Source: Domibacillus iocasae
GTDB taxonomy: Bacteria; Bacillota; Bacilli; Bacillales; Domibacillaceae
Direction: 5' to 3'
Assembly (NCBI RefSeq): GCF_001750285.1
Contig: NZ_MAMP01000003.1
Location: 1 to 64,000, forward strand
DNA: 64,000 nt
Position 1 is the first letter of the stretch, and every line of letters starts with the position of its first letter. Below, one piece after another: positions 49,911-60,291 of the stretch. The notes beneath the pieces are model-generated. The model ran no database searches. It saw only the letters and a list, made by a program, of their open reading frames with translations, and was not told the DNA's origin. Both the position numbers and the translations under genes were made by a program.

Positions 49911-51458
49911 GTGTCAGAAACAGATATGTCAAAATATGAGAAGAAAATTATTGTTCGAAATATACATTTTGAAGACATTGATGAAATTATGCAGCTATGG
50001 AGCCGCTGCTTTCCCGGAATGGAACCTTGGGGGCGGGATCAATTGGAAAGTCATATTCGCATTTTTCCCGAGGGTCAGTTCTGTGTGGAATACGAGGATA
50101 AAATTGTAGGCTCCTGTTCAAGTCTAATTGTGAATTTTGACGAGTATGACGACCAGCATACATGGGATACGATCACAGACAACGGCTATATCACCAACCA
50201 TGATCCCAATGGCTTCAACTTATATGGAATTGAAGTAATGGTTGACCCGGAATACCGTCGTATGAAAATTGGACACCGCCTTTACGAAGCGCGGAAAGAG
50301 CTTGCCCATCAATTAAATCTTCAAAGTATCATCATTGGCGGAAGGATTCCAAATTATCATAAATACAAGGCCGATATGACGCCGCGCGAGTATGTGACAG
50401 CAGTAGAGAAGCACAGCATTTATGACCCCGTTCTATCATTCCAGCTTCTTGAAGGATTTACTATTAAACGAATTAACACGCGGTACCTTCCTGATGATGC
50501 GGCATCTGATTCGTTTGCGACGTTAATGGAATGGAACAACATTGATTATCTTGCGAAGTCAAAACGTGTATACCGTGCCTCATTCCCAGTAAGAATTTGC
50601 GCCATTCAATATATGATGAAAAAAATTGATTCCTTCGAGGATTTTGCCCGTCAGGTGGAATACTATGTCGATGTTGCGGCAGATTTCGGATCGGATTTCG
50701 CCGTTTTCCCCGAATTGTTTACCACACAGTTGATGTCGTTTCTTGAAGAAAAGCGTCCAGATCGGGCTGTCCGGCGGCTTGCTACCTATACCGACCAGTA
50801 CATCGAACTCTTTACGGAACTGGCAGTACGATATAACGTTAATATTATTGGAGGATCGCATTTCGTAGAAAATGATGGTAACATTTTCAATGTGGCTTAT
50901 TTATTCCGCCGTGATGGCACGATCGAGAAGCAGGAGAAGATTCACGCAACACCAAATGAGCAAAAATGGTGGGGCATTGCGGAAGGCGACAAAATTGAAG
51001 TGTTTGACACGGATTGTGGGAAAATCGCCATTCAAATTTGTTATGATATCGAGTTTCCGGAACTTGCGCGCATTGCTGTCGATCAAGGGGCAAACATCAT
51101 TTTTGTTCCATTTTGTACCGATGACCGCCAGGGGTACCTCCGTGTTCGTTATTGCGCCCAAGCGCGGGCTGTGGAGAATCAGGCATACATCTGTATTGCA
51201 GGAACCGTGGGCAACTTAACTCATGTGGAAAACATGGATATTCAGTATGCACAATCGGCTATTTTCTCACCATCGGATTTTGGATTTGCGAGAGACGGAA
51301 TTGTAGGGGAATGCGATGCGAACGTGGACACCATCGTGGTTGGTGATGTCGACCTTGAAAAGCTAAGACGTTCTAGAAACGAGGGATCGGTACGGCAACT
51401 GCGCGATCGGCGCCGTGACTTGTACCGGATTGAGCTTAATAATTTGAAGTCAGAATAA
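49911..51458 (+). CDS. GNAT acetyltransferase-carbon-nitrogen hydrolase fusion (YhcX-like)
   Basis: The 515-residue protein joins a GNAT N-acetyltransferase domain (about 10-205; acetyl-CoA loop PEYRRMKIGHRLY) to a carbon-nitrogen hydrolase (nitrilase/omega-amidase) domain (about 225-490). The hydrolase triad is complete: Glu in VFPELF, Lys in QEKIHATP and Cys in QICYDIEFPE. It has the same arrangement and nearly the same length as B. subtilis YhcX, whose substrate is not firmly known. The GTG at 49911 has AAAAAGG upstream with a long gap. It stands alone. Confidence 0.92.
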   Translation: MSETDMSKYEKKIIVRNIHFEDIDEIMQLWSRCFPGMEPWGRDQLESHIRIFPEGQFCVEYEDKIVGSCSSLIVNFDEYDDQHTWDTITDNGYITNHDPNGFNLYGIEVMVDPEYRRMKIGHRLYEARKELAHQLNLQSIIIGGRIPNYHKYKADMTPREYVTAVEKHSIYDPVLSFQLLEGFTIKRINTRYLPDDAASDSFATLMEWNNIDYLAKSKRVYRASFPVRICAIQYMMKKIDSFEDFARQVEYYVDVAADFGSDFAVFPELFTTQLMSFLEEKRPDRAVRRLATYTDQYIELFTELAVRYNVNIIGGSHFVENDGNIFNVAYLFRRDGTIEKQEKIHATPNEQKWWGIAEGDKIEVFDTDCGKIAIQICYDIEFPELARIAVDQGANIIFVPFCTDDRQGYLRVRYCAQARAVENQAYICIAGTVGNLTHVENMDIQYAQSAIFSPSDFGFARDGIVGECDANVDTIVVGDVDLEKLRRSRNEGSVRQLRDRRRDLYRIELNNLKSE

Positions 51459-51564
51459 GTTGAAAACAGGATTATAAGCGGTGCAGTGGTGCCCGTATCC
51501 TTAGCAAAGGTAAAGAAATTGAAAAACAGCCTGCCTTGAACCTAAAGCAGGCTGTTTACATTTT

Positions 51565-51732
51565 TTAAATATGAAAAAGCCACACGACAACCGGGCCAAT
51601 CACTGAATCAAATACAGCACTAAGCGTCATGGATACAGAGCTCATCGATACGGCGAGTTCCCCGTATTCGAATGCTTTTGAGGTACCTAAAGCGTGAGAG
51701 CCGCTGCCAAATGCAATTCCTCTTTCTTTTTT
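51565..51732 (-). pseudogene. C-terminal fragment of lrgB (CidB/LrgB family)
   Basis: On the minus strand about 55 codons remain in one open frame. They read RGIAFGSGSHALGTSKAFE and then end at VVVWLFHI and a TAA at 51565-51567. The SHALGT motif is the hallmark of LrgB/CidB membrane proteins. The rest of the roughly 230-residue gene and its lrgA partner are absent; no start is available. The break lies next to the ldh promoter at 51763. Confidence 0.8.
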
Positions 51733-51762
51733 CTGATCCTTCAGAAAAAAAGCGTTTGCCTA

Positions 51763-51791
51763 TTGCATTGGCTTATGACCTGTAGTACAAT
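51763..51791 (+). promoter_or_regulatory. ldh promoter
   Basis: TTGCAT (51763-51768) and TACAAT (51786-51791) with a 17-bp spacer. A Rex-type operator begins 5 bp downstream, over the expected transcription start. The leader to the ldh start codon is about 210 nt. Confidence 0.78.
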
Positions 51792-51795
51792 CTAA

Positions 51796-51813
51796 TTGTG
51801 AAACACTTCACAA
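51796..51813. promoter_or_regulatory. Rex operator 1
   Basis: TTGTGAAACACTTCACAA is an 18-bp palindrome fitting the Rex consensus TTGTGAA-n4-TTCACAA. It lies directly after the ldh -10. Confidence 0.88.
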
Positions 51814-51866
51814 TATCTTTCGAGAAAATTAAGCTTGTTATATATGAATTATTTTTTTATATGTTC

Positions 51867-51884
51867 ATGTGAAAAACTTCACAA
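51867..51884. promoter_or_regulatory. Rex operator 2
   Basis: ATGTGAAAAACTTCACAA differs from the consensus only in the first base. It lies in the ldh leader. Confidence 0.75.
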
Positions 51885-51964
51885 TGAGTGAGCGTAGAAA
51901 CAAAAGATTTTTTAAAAGCTCAGTTATTTAAAACAGGTAATGATGTCATCACTTATATTATTAT

Positions 51965-52960
<996 letters not shown>

Positions 52961-52976
52961 AATAGGAGTCCTTCGT

Positions 52977-53323
52977 ATGTTAGTCAGCACATTCGATCCA
53001 TTTCAAGTCTTGCACTTTCGGCGTTCATCGCCGCTATTCTAATTCTTTTGTTCCTATTATGCTTGACTTTATTAAAAATGAAAGGCATTTATGCGGTGCT
53101 CTTGAACTTGGTAGTGACCTTTTTCATTTTTCTGTTCCTGTTCAAGCTGCCTTTAGGAGAGGCAGCAGGAAGTGTAATCCAGGGGAGATGGCCGATTGGC
53201 TATATTATTATGATGGCGGTTTGGCTTTATAAAATTGCCGTGAAATCCGGGAAGTTTGATGTTTTGCGCGGCAGCATCGTGGGAATTTCTCAGGACCAGC
53301 GCATCCAGCTCCTGCTGACGGTG
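52977..53323 (+). pseudogene. lctP: lctP (L-lactate permease) remnant, frameshifted and truncated
   Basis: An ATG at 52977 behind AGGAG starts [10 protein letters not shown]. The frame then shifts near 53009 to [16 protein letters not shown] and continues with [14 protein letters not shown] and [20 protein letters not shown]. It ends abruptly after [13 protein letters not shown], where a terminator begins. This matches about the first 115 of some 540-560 residues of the LctP/LldP family. The rest has been deleted. The position after ldh is that of the B. subtilis ldh-lctP operon. Confidence 0.88.
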
Positions 53324-53324
53324 A

Positions 53325-53359
53325 AAAGGAATGAGAGAAATCCCTCTCATTCCTTTTTT
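53325..53359 (+). terminator. Terminator after the lctP remnant
   Basis: AAAGGAATGAGAG (53325-53337) pairs with CTCTCATTCCTTT (53344-53356), followed by more T. It probably was the original end of the ldh-lctP operon. Confidence 0.88.
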
Positions 53360-53414
53360 GAATTGTAGAAAAGAAGCGGCTGCTTCAGGACTATTTAACA
53401 GAGCCACAAAAAAC

Positions 53415-53455
53415 GAGCCTGCATTGTTTATACATGACAATGCAGGCTCACTTTT
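53415..53455 (-). terminator. Terminator of the amino-acid permease gene
   Basis: Perfect 13-bp arms GAGCCTGCATTGT (53415-53427) and ACAATGCAGGCTC (53437-53449), with A/T tracts on both sides, so it can act in both directions. Confidence 0.92.
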
Positions 53456-53460
53456 TACTT

Positions 53461-54855
53461 TTATTCGTTTGTATTCATCGAGCTGTGCTTTCTGCCGTAG
53501 GCAAAATAAACAAGAAGCCCGATTAAAAACCAAACACCGCATGCAATCCATGTATAGATGGAGAGCTGGGTCATTAAAAACAAACATAGGAGGAATGAAC
53601 AAATCGGTAAAATTGGGAAGAACGGTACTTTAAACCCGCTTGTTGGAATGCTTTTATCCTTTCTAAGATAAAGAATACCAATTGAAACGATTGTAAAAGC
53701 AATCAATGTGCCCATGTTCACTAATTCCGCCAATTTAGACAAGGGAGTAAATCCCGCACAAAAAGCGATAAGTATTGAAAAGATCCACGTATTTTTAACC
53801 GGTGTTTTATATTTTTCATTAAGCTCATACATCGCTTTTGGCAGCAGTCCATCACGGCCAAATGCATAAAGAAGCCGTGTACCTCCATATAACATGACAA
53901 GGATAACCGTCACCATCCCGATAACAGCGCCGAGTGAAATCACGCCGGCCGCCCAATCCTGGTTGACAAGCTGCATAGCGAAGCTGACCGGGTCACTTAC
54001 GTTCAAGTTTGTGTAAGAAACAATGCCGGTTAACACAAGTGAGACCGCGACGTAAAGCAATGTACAAATTAACAATGAGCCAATAATGCCAATCGGCAAA
54101 TTGCGCTGCGGATTTTTAACTTCTTCCGCTGCTGAGGAAACGGCATCAAATCCTAGGTAAGCAAAGAATACAAGAGCCGCCCCGCTCAGCACACCATTTA
54201 CCCCGAACGGCGCAAATGGCTGCCAGTTCGCAGGCTCCACATAAAAAATCCCGACGCCGATAAACAAAAGAATAACGCCTACTTTAACAAACACCATGAT
54301 CTTATTAAACTTGGCGGATTCCTGGATCCCGCGTGTTAACAAGAAAGCAATGGCCAGCACAACCGCAATAGCCGGTAAGTTTACGTACGTTCCCTCTGCC
54401 GGATTAAAAGGTCCCGAGATTGCTTTTGGAATGATAATATTAAATCCTTGCAGTAAAGCTGAAAAATAAGAAGACCAGCCGGTTGCGACCGCGGCAACGG
54501 CCAAACCATATTCCAGTACCAGCGCCCAGCCAACTAACCAAGCGACTAATTCTCCAAATACGATATATGCGTACGTATAAGCACTGCCTGTTACAGGTAC
54601 GGATGAAGCAAATTCTGAATAACACATACCTGCCAGTGCACAAACAATCGCAGCGATAATAAATGAAAAAATAATAGCTGGCCCAGAATGAGTCGCGGCT
54701 ACTGTTCCAGGAAGGATAAAAATACCGGTTCCGACAATGGCACCAACGCCAAGCAGCATTAAATCAAATGCTCCTAATGTTTGCTTCAGCTGGCGCTGTT
54801 CACTTTTTTTCAGTAATTCTTCGATACTTTTTCTTCTAAATAATATATTTCTCAT
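53461..54855 (-). CDS. Amino-acid permease, APC family (YfnA-like)
   Basis: This 464-residue transporter has about twelve transmembrane helices and the APC-family opening GVGAIVGTGIFILPGTVAA. SGPAIIFSFIIAAIVCALAG, FFAYLGFDAVSSAAEEVKNPQRNLP and YGGTRLLYAFGRDGLLP follow. It resembles the cationic/branched-chain amino-acid transporter group of B. subtilis YfnA. Substrate is uncertain. The ATG at 54855 has GAGGG upstream. It is monocistronic. Confidence 0.9.
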   Translation of the reverse strand: MRNILFRRKSIEELLKKSEQRQLKQTLGAFDLMLLGVGAIVGTGIFILPGTVAATHSGPAIIFSFIIAAIVCALAGMCYSEFASSVPVTGSAYTYAYIVFGELVAWLVGWALVLEYGLAVAAVATGWSSYFSALLQGFNIIIPKAISGPFNPAEGTYVNLPAIAVVLAIAFLLTRGIQESAKFNKIMVFVKVGVILLFIGVGIFYVEPANWQPFAPFGVNGVLSGAALVFFAYLGFDAVSSAAEEVKNPQRNLPIGIIGSLLICTLLYVAVSLVLTGIVSYTNLNVSDPVSFAMQLVNQDWAAGVISLGAVIGMVTVILVMLYGGTRLLYAFGRDGLLPKAMYELNEKYKTPVKNTWIFSILIAFCAGFTPLSKLAELVNMGTLIAFTIVSIGILYLRKDKSIPTSGFKVPFFPILPICSFLLCLFLMTQLSIYTWIACGVWFLIGLLVYFAYGRKHSSMNTNE

Positions 54856-55121
54856 GATTAACCCTCATTCTTTTTAAAAACATGTAGAAAATTCTATACG
54901 TTTCTTTTTTAAAGGTCAAATACTTTTTATCGATTTATGACTAATTTTGTCGAATGATGAGATATTTTTCAAATCACATTAAGAATTAGAGGCAGAAATA
55001 GTGTATGCAGATTGGCGCATATTATCCTTGATATGAACGAGCTATTTTCGAAAGCTAATAAGTGTTTAACGATGAGAAATACACTTTTCGATTTTAACTA
55101 TATTTTCATAAGTACATATTG
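54856..55121. other. AT-rich upstream region of the permease gene
   Basis: No gene or RNA is recognisable. The stretch should hold the minus-strand permease promoter, but several AT-rich hexamer pairs fit equally badly, so I do not name one. Confidence 0.4.
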
Positions 55122-55126
55122 AAAAA

Positions 55127-55152
55127 CTCCAGAGCTGTCTTCTGGAGTTTTC
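55127..55152 (-). terminator. Terminator after alkC
   Basis: Arms CTCCAGA (55127-55133) and TCTGGAG (55141-55147) lie within longer AAAA/TTTT flanks. On the minus strand five T follow. It is about 105 nt after the alkC stop. Confidence 0.75.
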
Positions 55153-55257
55153 CCTTCTATCTATTAACAGCACTTTAAACAATCCATTCACCACACTTTT
55201 AATTTACTTTTTCTTTCATTGGACCGAGGAATCCAATTAGGCGACTATGGATTACGC

Positions 55258-56334
55258 CTAATTTGTTACTTGAAAGGAAAAGCTACCTTTAGCGATGCCA
55301 TTCACCAGAATAGTAAGAGTATGCTCACCGACGTAGTGGGTCCGGGTCGTCATATTTCGGAAAGACTGAGTGCGGCTGTATGTTTTGGACTGCCCGCCTG
55401 TTAAGAAAGTGTCCGCAAGCTGAAAAATTTTCCGGCTCGGCCGGCCGCTTTTTTTCATATAATCAATCGCGTATTCGATTCGAGCCTTTGTGTCGACGGA
55501 AGCGTAAAGTTCCACCGAAAAGTGCAAGGCACCGCCAATTGCGATCGAATTTGTTTCTACAGGTAAGCAGCGCACGGACACATTCTTGCTGCTTGGATAG
55601 CCGAATAGGTGCAGCATATCAGGGTTTCCCTGTTTCAAAAGCGTGCGGGAGGCATGCCGTAAAATCCAGTCTGTGTGACGGTTGTGTCCATGTCGCTGCC
55701 TGACCAGCTCAATCAAGCATTCCGGATGGGTCTTGGATATATCATTTAAATGATTGGCAACGCTTTTGCGTACATACAAAGAAGGATCTTCTAGCAGTGG
55801 CTCCAGCAGTGGAAAAAGGGGGGAGGGATCTTCCTTAAATAGTGGAATAGATTGTCCCCAAGGAAGCCGTGGCCGGGCTCCCTCGCTGGCCAGGCGTCGA
55901 ATATGTTCATTGTTGTTTTTTATCCACTGTTTCATTTGTGCAAGCATACGGTCTGGATCCATTAACAGAAAAGGGCGTACGGCAAACTCAGAAGTAGAAT
56001 GCACTGTAAGTTCAGCTAGTGCACCTATGGATTCTTCCCAATGATTCAGCCCATACTGCTCTATGTAATCGGGAAAAACAATCCCTGTGAGCCCTTGGAA
56101 ATGGGGAGCCGCTTTTTTTAAAATGGACAGTGCTTCATCGTAAGGCTTGTCCATTCCAATGTGAAGCGCGGACGACAGCCGGCGAACACGCTGTTTAAAC
56201 GCAAGAGCCGCCCAATCGTTTTCATACGTATGATTCAAAAAGCGCTGGCGGTGAAACGAAGCGTCATATCGTTCAAAAACAGCTGCTAATGATTCTACAA
56301 ATGCCTGATTGAATAAATCCTTTAAGTCTGCCAT
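55258..56334 (-). CDS. alkC: DNA alkylation repair glycosylase AlkC
   Basis: AlkC removes N3-methyl purines/cytosine-type damage without flipping the base. The 358-residue protein has an N-terminal HEAT-like helical array (about 1-250). Examples are SLAAVFERYDASFHRQRFL, RRLASEGARPRLPWG, PLLEPLLEDPSLYVRKSVANHLNDISK (split across residues about 170-205) and DWILRHASRTLLKQGNP. The C-terminal beta-rich domain (about 255-358) fits the Ig-like domain known in one AlkC subgroup. Start ATG has AGAGGTGAG. It stands alone. Confidence 0.85.
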   Translation of the reverse strand: MADLKDLFNQAFVESLAAVFERYDASFHRQRFLNHTYENDWAALAFKQRVRRLSSALHIGMDKPYDEALSILKKAAPHFQGLTGIVFPDYIEQYGLNHWEESIGALAELTVHSTSEFAVRPFLLMDPDRMLAQMKQWIKNNNEHIRRLASEGARPRLPWGQSIPLFKEDPSPLFPLLEPLLEDPSLYVRKSVANHLNDISKTHPECLIELVRQRHGHNRHTDWILRHASRTLLKQGNPDMLHLFGYPSSKNVSVRCLPVETNSIAIGGALHFSVELYASVDTKARIEYAIDYMKKSGRPSRKIFQLADTFLTGGQSKTYSRTQSFRNMTTRTHYVGEHTLTILVNGIAKGSFSFQVTN

Positions 56335-56392
56335 GTGCTCACCTCTTTTTCACAAGTATACCACATGGAAGGAATGTATGTTTGCATAAATA

Positions 56393-56418
56393 AAAACACA
56401 CGATTTCTCGTGTGTTTT
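56393..56418 (-). terminator. Terminator of the flavin oxidoreductase gene
   Basis: Arms AAAACACACGA (56393-56403) and TCGTGTGTTTT (56408-56418) with T tracts on the minus strand. Confidence 0.9.
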
Positions 56419-56432
56419 AACCTAAAGTTATA

Positions 56433-57869
56433 TTATTGTGCTTTTGCCGGTACATTTACTTTCGGCCACACGCCAGTAAATTCGTGCTCATTGTAAGCAA
56501 AAAAGTTTTTTAAGTTTTCTTCGCGATTGTCTAAAAACAGCTGATCCGCTATTTCCGAGACGAGCTTGGGTACGCCATATCGCATGCCCGAGAGAGCTGA
56601 AGCGGAAATGCCGCTGTTAATAAGCGCTGAATAATTAAAAGCAAACAAACCGCGGACCTTTTTTTCGCCCTCTCCGCCTCTGCCTGTATAGGCAAAACCG
56701 GGTGTAAGGTACGGGTGTGCATCAAGCAGAGGAGACGCTTCTTCTGCGGGCGCCTTGTATCGGTCACTCCAGCGGGCAATATGCTGCTCTACCAGCTTTA
56801 ATTCTGGACGCAGGGCAGGATCAGTTACAAGTCCTGTGCTGATAACTAAAAAATCAAACGTAAATGTCCCTTTTGGTGTTGTCACAACGGCCCCATTTTC
56901 AGAAGCTTTCACATCAAGCCAAGGAGAAGCCAGGTGAAGGTGAAAGCCGGGCCAAGCTGCCGCACGTTCAAATGTGTCATTGGTTGGCGGCTGATTATGC
57001 TTGAAAAAGTGCCGGATTGCCGCATATTTATCCGCATCTGATAAAGATGGGAACCGTTCGATCATGCCGGAGACTTCCATTTGGCGAATCGGATTTACGC
57101 GTGGCATTTCGTTGCGGCGGATAAAAATATGCGCTTCTGCTACGCCTTGTGACAGGGCAAAATTTGCATTATCAAATGCAGAAGCACCGCCGCCAAGCAC
57201 CGCTGTTTTTTTTCCTTTTAAGGAGTTAAAATCGATTGTTTCAGATGTGTGAGCATACAGGTGACGCGGCAGGTTGTCAGAAATCATGGGCGGGATATGC
57301 CACTCGCCGCCGCCTTGAATGCCGGTCGCTAAAACGACTTTTCGCGCTAAAAGCGTAGGAGAAGAAGCGCCTGAACCTCCGATGTGCAGACGATAAATTC
57401 CATCGTCGCCGGGTTCCAGAAGATTTAACTTCATTTCATTAACGACAGGCAGGTTAAGGACATTCCGATACCAGCGTAAATAATTCATCCAGTCGCCGCG
57501 TGGAATTTTATCAATTGCTTCCCAGCCTTCAGCCCCATGCTGCGCCTCCCACCATGAGCGGAACGTCAACGAGGGAATACCAAGGTCAATAGAGGTTAAA
57601 TGTTTTGGCGTTCGGAGTGTCATCATCCGTGCATATGTGACCCACGGTCCTTCTAAGCCTTCACTGTTTTCATCAATGACGAGAATATTTGAAACCCGCT
57701 CACGCAATAAACCGAAGGCTGCACCTAATCCGCTTTGACCGCCGCCAACAATGATAACATCGTAAACATGTCCGTCTGGATGGCTGACGGGCTGAACCCA
57801 ATTAGATCCTCCAAAAGCAAGGTAAGAAAGGTCAGACTTAACTCGTTCATTTAACTTATCTAAGCTCAA
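56433..57869 (-). CDS. FAD/NAD(P)-binding oxidoreductase, flavin-monooxygenase-like
   Basis: The 478-residue protein has two Rossmann motifs: an N-terminal FAD-binding VIIVGGGQSGLGAAFGLL (about 38-55) and a central NAD(P)-binding AVLGGGASAFDNANFAL. The ATG motif VVLATGIQGG and VISTGLVTD lies at the usual positions. It resembles class B flavin monooxygenase-like proteins; the substrate is unknown. I chose the TTG at 57869 with AAAGGAATGA upstream. The gene stands alone between a terminator and a divergent promoter region. Confidence 0.86.
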   Translation of the reverse strand: MSLDKLNERVKSDLSYLAFGGSNWVQPVSHPDGHVYDVIIVGGGQSGLGAAFGLLRERVSNILVIDENSEGLEGPWVTYARMMTLRTPKHLTSIDLGIPSLTFRSWWEAQHGAEGWEAIDKIPRGDWMNYLRWYRNVLNLPVVNEMKLNLLEPGDDGIYRLHIGGSGASSPTLLARKVVLATGIQGGGEWHIPPMISDNLPRHLYAHTSETIDFNSLKGKKTAVLGGGASAFDNANFALSQGVAEAHIFIRRNEMPRVNPIRQMEVSGMIERFPSLSDADKYAAIRHFFKHNQPPTNDTFERAAAWPGFHLHLASPWLDVKASENGAVVTTPKGTFTFDFLVISTGLVTDPALRPELKLVEQHIARWSDRYKAPAEEASPLLDAHPYLTPGFAYTGRGGEGEKKVRGLFAFNYSALINSGISASALSGMRYGVPKLVSEIADQLFLDNREENLKNFFAYNEHEFTGVWPKVNVPAKAQ

Positions 57870-58137
57870 AATGATTCATTCCTTTCAAGTAAATATTTTT
57901 TAACCGAATAAGTAATGAGCAGTTGATAAGCAACTAGTCAAATTTTTAATGATTTAATGTTACTTTTTATCACATATTAAGTTATATAAGTATACATTAC
58001 CATTTTTCGTTTGTTTTTTCTTGTATATTTTATCTGAGTATTCATTTTTTTGTTAGCTATCATCACTAAAAGCAAAATAAATAACCTTGTATAAGCGATG
58101 CTTTGCATGAAATAACGAGATAAAGCGGGTGTTTCAG
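57870..58137. other. Divergent AT-rich spacer
   Basis: No gene is supported. Small frames on the minus strand lack ribosome-binding sites and look like AT-rich noise. Confidence 0.5.
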
Positions 58138-58165
58138 TTGCCCGGAAGTTCAAAAATGATAAAAT
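58138..58165 (+). promoter_or_regulatory. Promoter of the methyltransferase gene
   Basis: TTGCCC (58138-58143) and an extended -10 TGATAAAAT (TAAAAT 58160-58165) with a 16-bp spacer, about 37 bp before the start codon. Confidence 0.65.
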
Positions 58166-58201
58166 GAACAAAATAAGGATGTTTAAAAAGAGGGCGTTAA
58201 C

Positions 58202-58813
58202 ATGATAAATGATGCGGTGTATGACGAGCAGCTATCGATTAAAACAACAGGCGACCAGCAAGGATTCCCACAGCTGTCGCATTATCATCGTTATGAACCG
58301 ACGCCGTATGCCGGGCTTGATCAGCTGTTTGAACGCTGTGAACTTGACAGGACCGATGGTTTTGTCGATGTCGGCTGCGGAAAAGGGCGGGTGGCTTTTT
58401 ATGTGCATCATCGTTTTGGAGCATCGGTGACGGGAATTGAAATGAATCCAGCTTTTTTTGATGTGTGTCTTCAAAACAAAATAGGGTATATGAAAAAAAG
58501 AAAGCGTCAGCGGGGGTTTATTGATTTTCAATGTAGGATGGCGCAGGATTATGAAGTAAAAGCGGAGGATACCGTTTTTTACTTTTTCAACCCATTTTCG
58601 GTTCAAATTTTCATGAAGGTAATCCAGCACATTTTAGCTTCGGTTGAGCATTTTCCACGGAAAGTAACGATTATTTTGTATTATCCTTCTGACGAATACG
58701 TTTATTTTTTGCAAAATCAAACTATATTCAAATGGCGGGACGAGGTGCAGCTGCACGGCTTGTATGAAAAAAATGAAAATGAGCGATTTGTTCTTTTTCA
58801 AAATGAAAAGTAG
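58202..58813 (+). CDS. Class I SAM-dependent methyltransferase of unknown substrate
   Basis: This 203-residue protein has motif I FVDVGCGKGRVAFYV and motif II TGIEMNPAFF. The YFFNPFSVQIF stretch replaces the usual catalytic NPPY-like motif IV. I do not recognise a specific substrate family. The ATG has AGAGGGCG upstream. A 76-residue protein follows 14 nt downstream, probably in the same transcript. Confidence 0.8.
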   Translation: MINDAVYDEQLSIKTTGDQQGFPQLSHYHRYEPTPYAGLDQLFERCELDRTDGFVDVGCGKGRVAFYVHHRFGASVTGIEMNPAFFDVCLQNKIGYMKKRKRQRGFIDFQCRMAQDYEVKAEDTVFYFFNPFSVQIFMKVIQHILASVEHFPRKVTIILYYPSDEYVYFLQNQTIFKWRDEVQLHGLYEKNENERFVLFQNEK

Positions 58814-58827
58814 AGGAGTGTTGTGAA

Positions 58828-59058
58828 ATGAGTGAATGTAAATTGGATCATTCGTATGCGGATGTGGTGAATAAGCTTGAAAGCCAGAAGTCGTTTCTTC
58901 CGGAAGATCTGTATGGCTGGGTGCAGCATTATTTAAAGGAAGAACGGACACAGGACTTGTTAAATGAACTTTTTCATTTATTGAAAAAATATGACCTTGT
59001 TTCTGAAGAAGAACGGGAAGTCCGGAATAACCGTCTGACAATGATTGTGAATAATTAA
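58828..59058 (+). CDS. Small acidic/helical protein of unknown function
   Basis: The 76-residue protein is probably helical throughout and rich in Glu, Leu and Lys (SYADVVNKLESQKSFLPEDL, EERTQDLLNELFHLLKKYDL). It has no signal peptide or transmembrane helix. I do not recognise the family. The ATG has GAGGAG upstream, so it is well supported as a gene. It lies between the methyltransferase and rlmN, co-directional with both. Confidence 0.75.
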   Translation: MSECKLDHSYADVVNKLESQKSFLPEDLYGWVQHYLKEERTQDLLNELFHLLKKYDLVSEEEREVRNNRLTMIVNN

Positions 59059-59172
59059 TGCATCAAACCAGAAGCCGCTGGCACATTTCAATACTTGTGC
59101 CGGCGGCTTATTTGCGTTATTTTAAAAGGTAGAACATTTTTAATTTATGTAATGAAAAGAGGATATATATAA

Positions 59173-60228
59173 ATGAACAAAGAATCCATTTACGGATTGA
59201 CGTTTGAGCAGCTGGAAGCATGGCTTCTGCCATATGGATATAAAAAGTTTTGGGCACAGCGGGTGTGGGATTGGCTGTACCGGAAGCGGGTAACAGAATT
59301 TGATGCGATGACAGATGTAAAGCCTGAATGTGTTGAACTGTTAAAAGAGCACTTTGTTCTTCATACGCTGACAGAACATGTGAAGCAGGAATCGCATGAT
59401 GGAACAATTAAATTTTTGTTTAAATTAACGGATGGCAATTTAATCGAAACCGTGATGATGCGCCACAAGTTCGGCTTGTCGGTCTGTGTGACGACACAAG
59501 TTGGCTGCAACATTGGCTGCAGCTTTTGTGCGAGTGGGCTTCTGAAGAAAACACGCGACCTGTCAAGCGGCGAAATTGTGGAACAAATTATGAATGTGCA
59601 GCATGCGTTGGATGAAGCCGGCAATGGTGAAAAAGTAAGCCACATTGTCGTAATGGGCATCGGCGAACCGTTCGATAATTTCGAAAACATGATGAACTTC
59701 CTGAAAGTCGTCATTGATCAAAAAGGGCTGGAAATCGCAGCGCGCCACATTACGGTATCAACAAGCGGCTTGGCGGATAAGATTTATGAATTTACTGATA
59801 CGAAGATTCCGGTTAATTTAGCAATTTCTTTGCATGCACCAAACAATGAGCTTCGGACGCAGATTATGAAAATCAATCGGGCGATCCCGCTCGAAAAGCT
59901 TATGGCTGCAGTTGATTATTATTTGGAAAACACGAATCGGCGGATTACCTTTGAATATATTTTGCTAAAAGGCGTAAATGATCGGGTGGAAGACGCATTA
60001 GAACTCGCAGAACTAATCGGACATAAAAAGCAGTACGTCAATTTGATTCCATATAATCCGGTTGATGAGCATGGCCAATATCAAAGAAGCACCCCGGAAG
60101 CGATCATGGCGTTTTATGATACGCTGAAGAAAAAAGGCCTCAACTGTGTCGTACGTCAGGAGCATGGCACCGACATTGATGCAGCCTGCGGTCAATTAAG
60201 AAGCAAACAAATTCAAAAAGCACAATAA
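59173..60228 (+). CDS. rlmN: Dual-specificity rRNA/tRNA methyltransferase RlmN (radical SAM)
   Basis: RlmN methylates C2 of A2503 in 23S rRNA and of A37 in some tRNAs. The 351-residue protein has an N-terminal HhH-like domain, the radical-SAM motif CNIGCSFC, the [12 protein letters not shown] motif and the methylated Cys in the C-terminal [12 protein letters not shown]. The surroundings of the cluster ([16 protein letters not shown]) fit RlmN, not the resistance enzyme Cfr. In B. subtilis rlmN is elsewhere, so this could be a relocated or second copy. Start ATG with AGAGGAT. Confidence 0.92.
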   Translation: MNKESIYGLTFEQLEAWLLPYGYKKFWAQRVWDWLYRKRVTEFDAMTDVKPECVELLKEHFVLHTLTEHVKQESHDGTIKFLFKLTDGNLIETVMMRHKFGLSVCVTTQVGCNIGCSFCASGLLKKTRDLSSGEIVEQIMNVQHALDEAGNGEKVSHIVVMGIGEPFDNFENMMNFLKVVIDQKGLEIAARHITVSTSGLADKIYEFTDTKIPVNLAISLHAPNNELRTQIMKINRAIPLEKLMAAVDYYLENTNRRITFEYILLKGVNDRVEDALELAELIGHKKQYVNLIPYNPVDEHGQYQRSTPEAIMAFYDTLKKKGLNCVVRQEHGTDIDAACGQLRSKQIQKAQ

Positions 60229-60291
60229 AAGAAACGAAAAGCGGGTATAGGAATAAGATAAAGCAGAAAGATGAATAGGGGGGCGCTGAAG

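Noticed and set aside
53048-53368. An intact 106-residue membrane protein after ldh
   Set aside because: It aligns with an internal part of lactate permease, its true start is in another frame and its last residues come from a terminator, so it is a remnant.
57977-58171. A 64-codon minus-strand frame in the divergent spacer
   Set aside because: It lacks a ribosome-binding site and has low-complexity AT-rich composition.
59173-60228. Cfr-type antibiotic-resistance methyltransferase
   Set aside because: The segments before and after the CxxxCxxC cluster follow RlmN, not Cfr, and no resistance neighbours are present.
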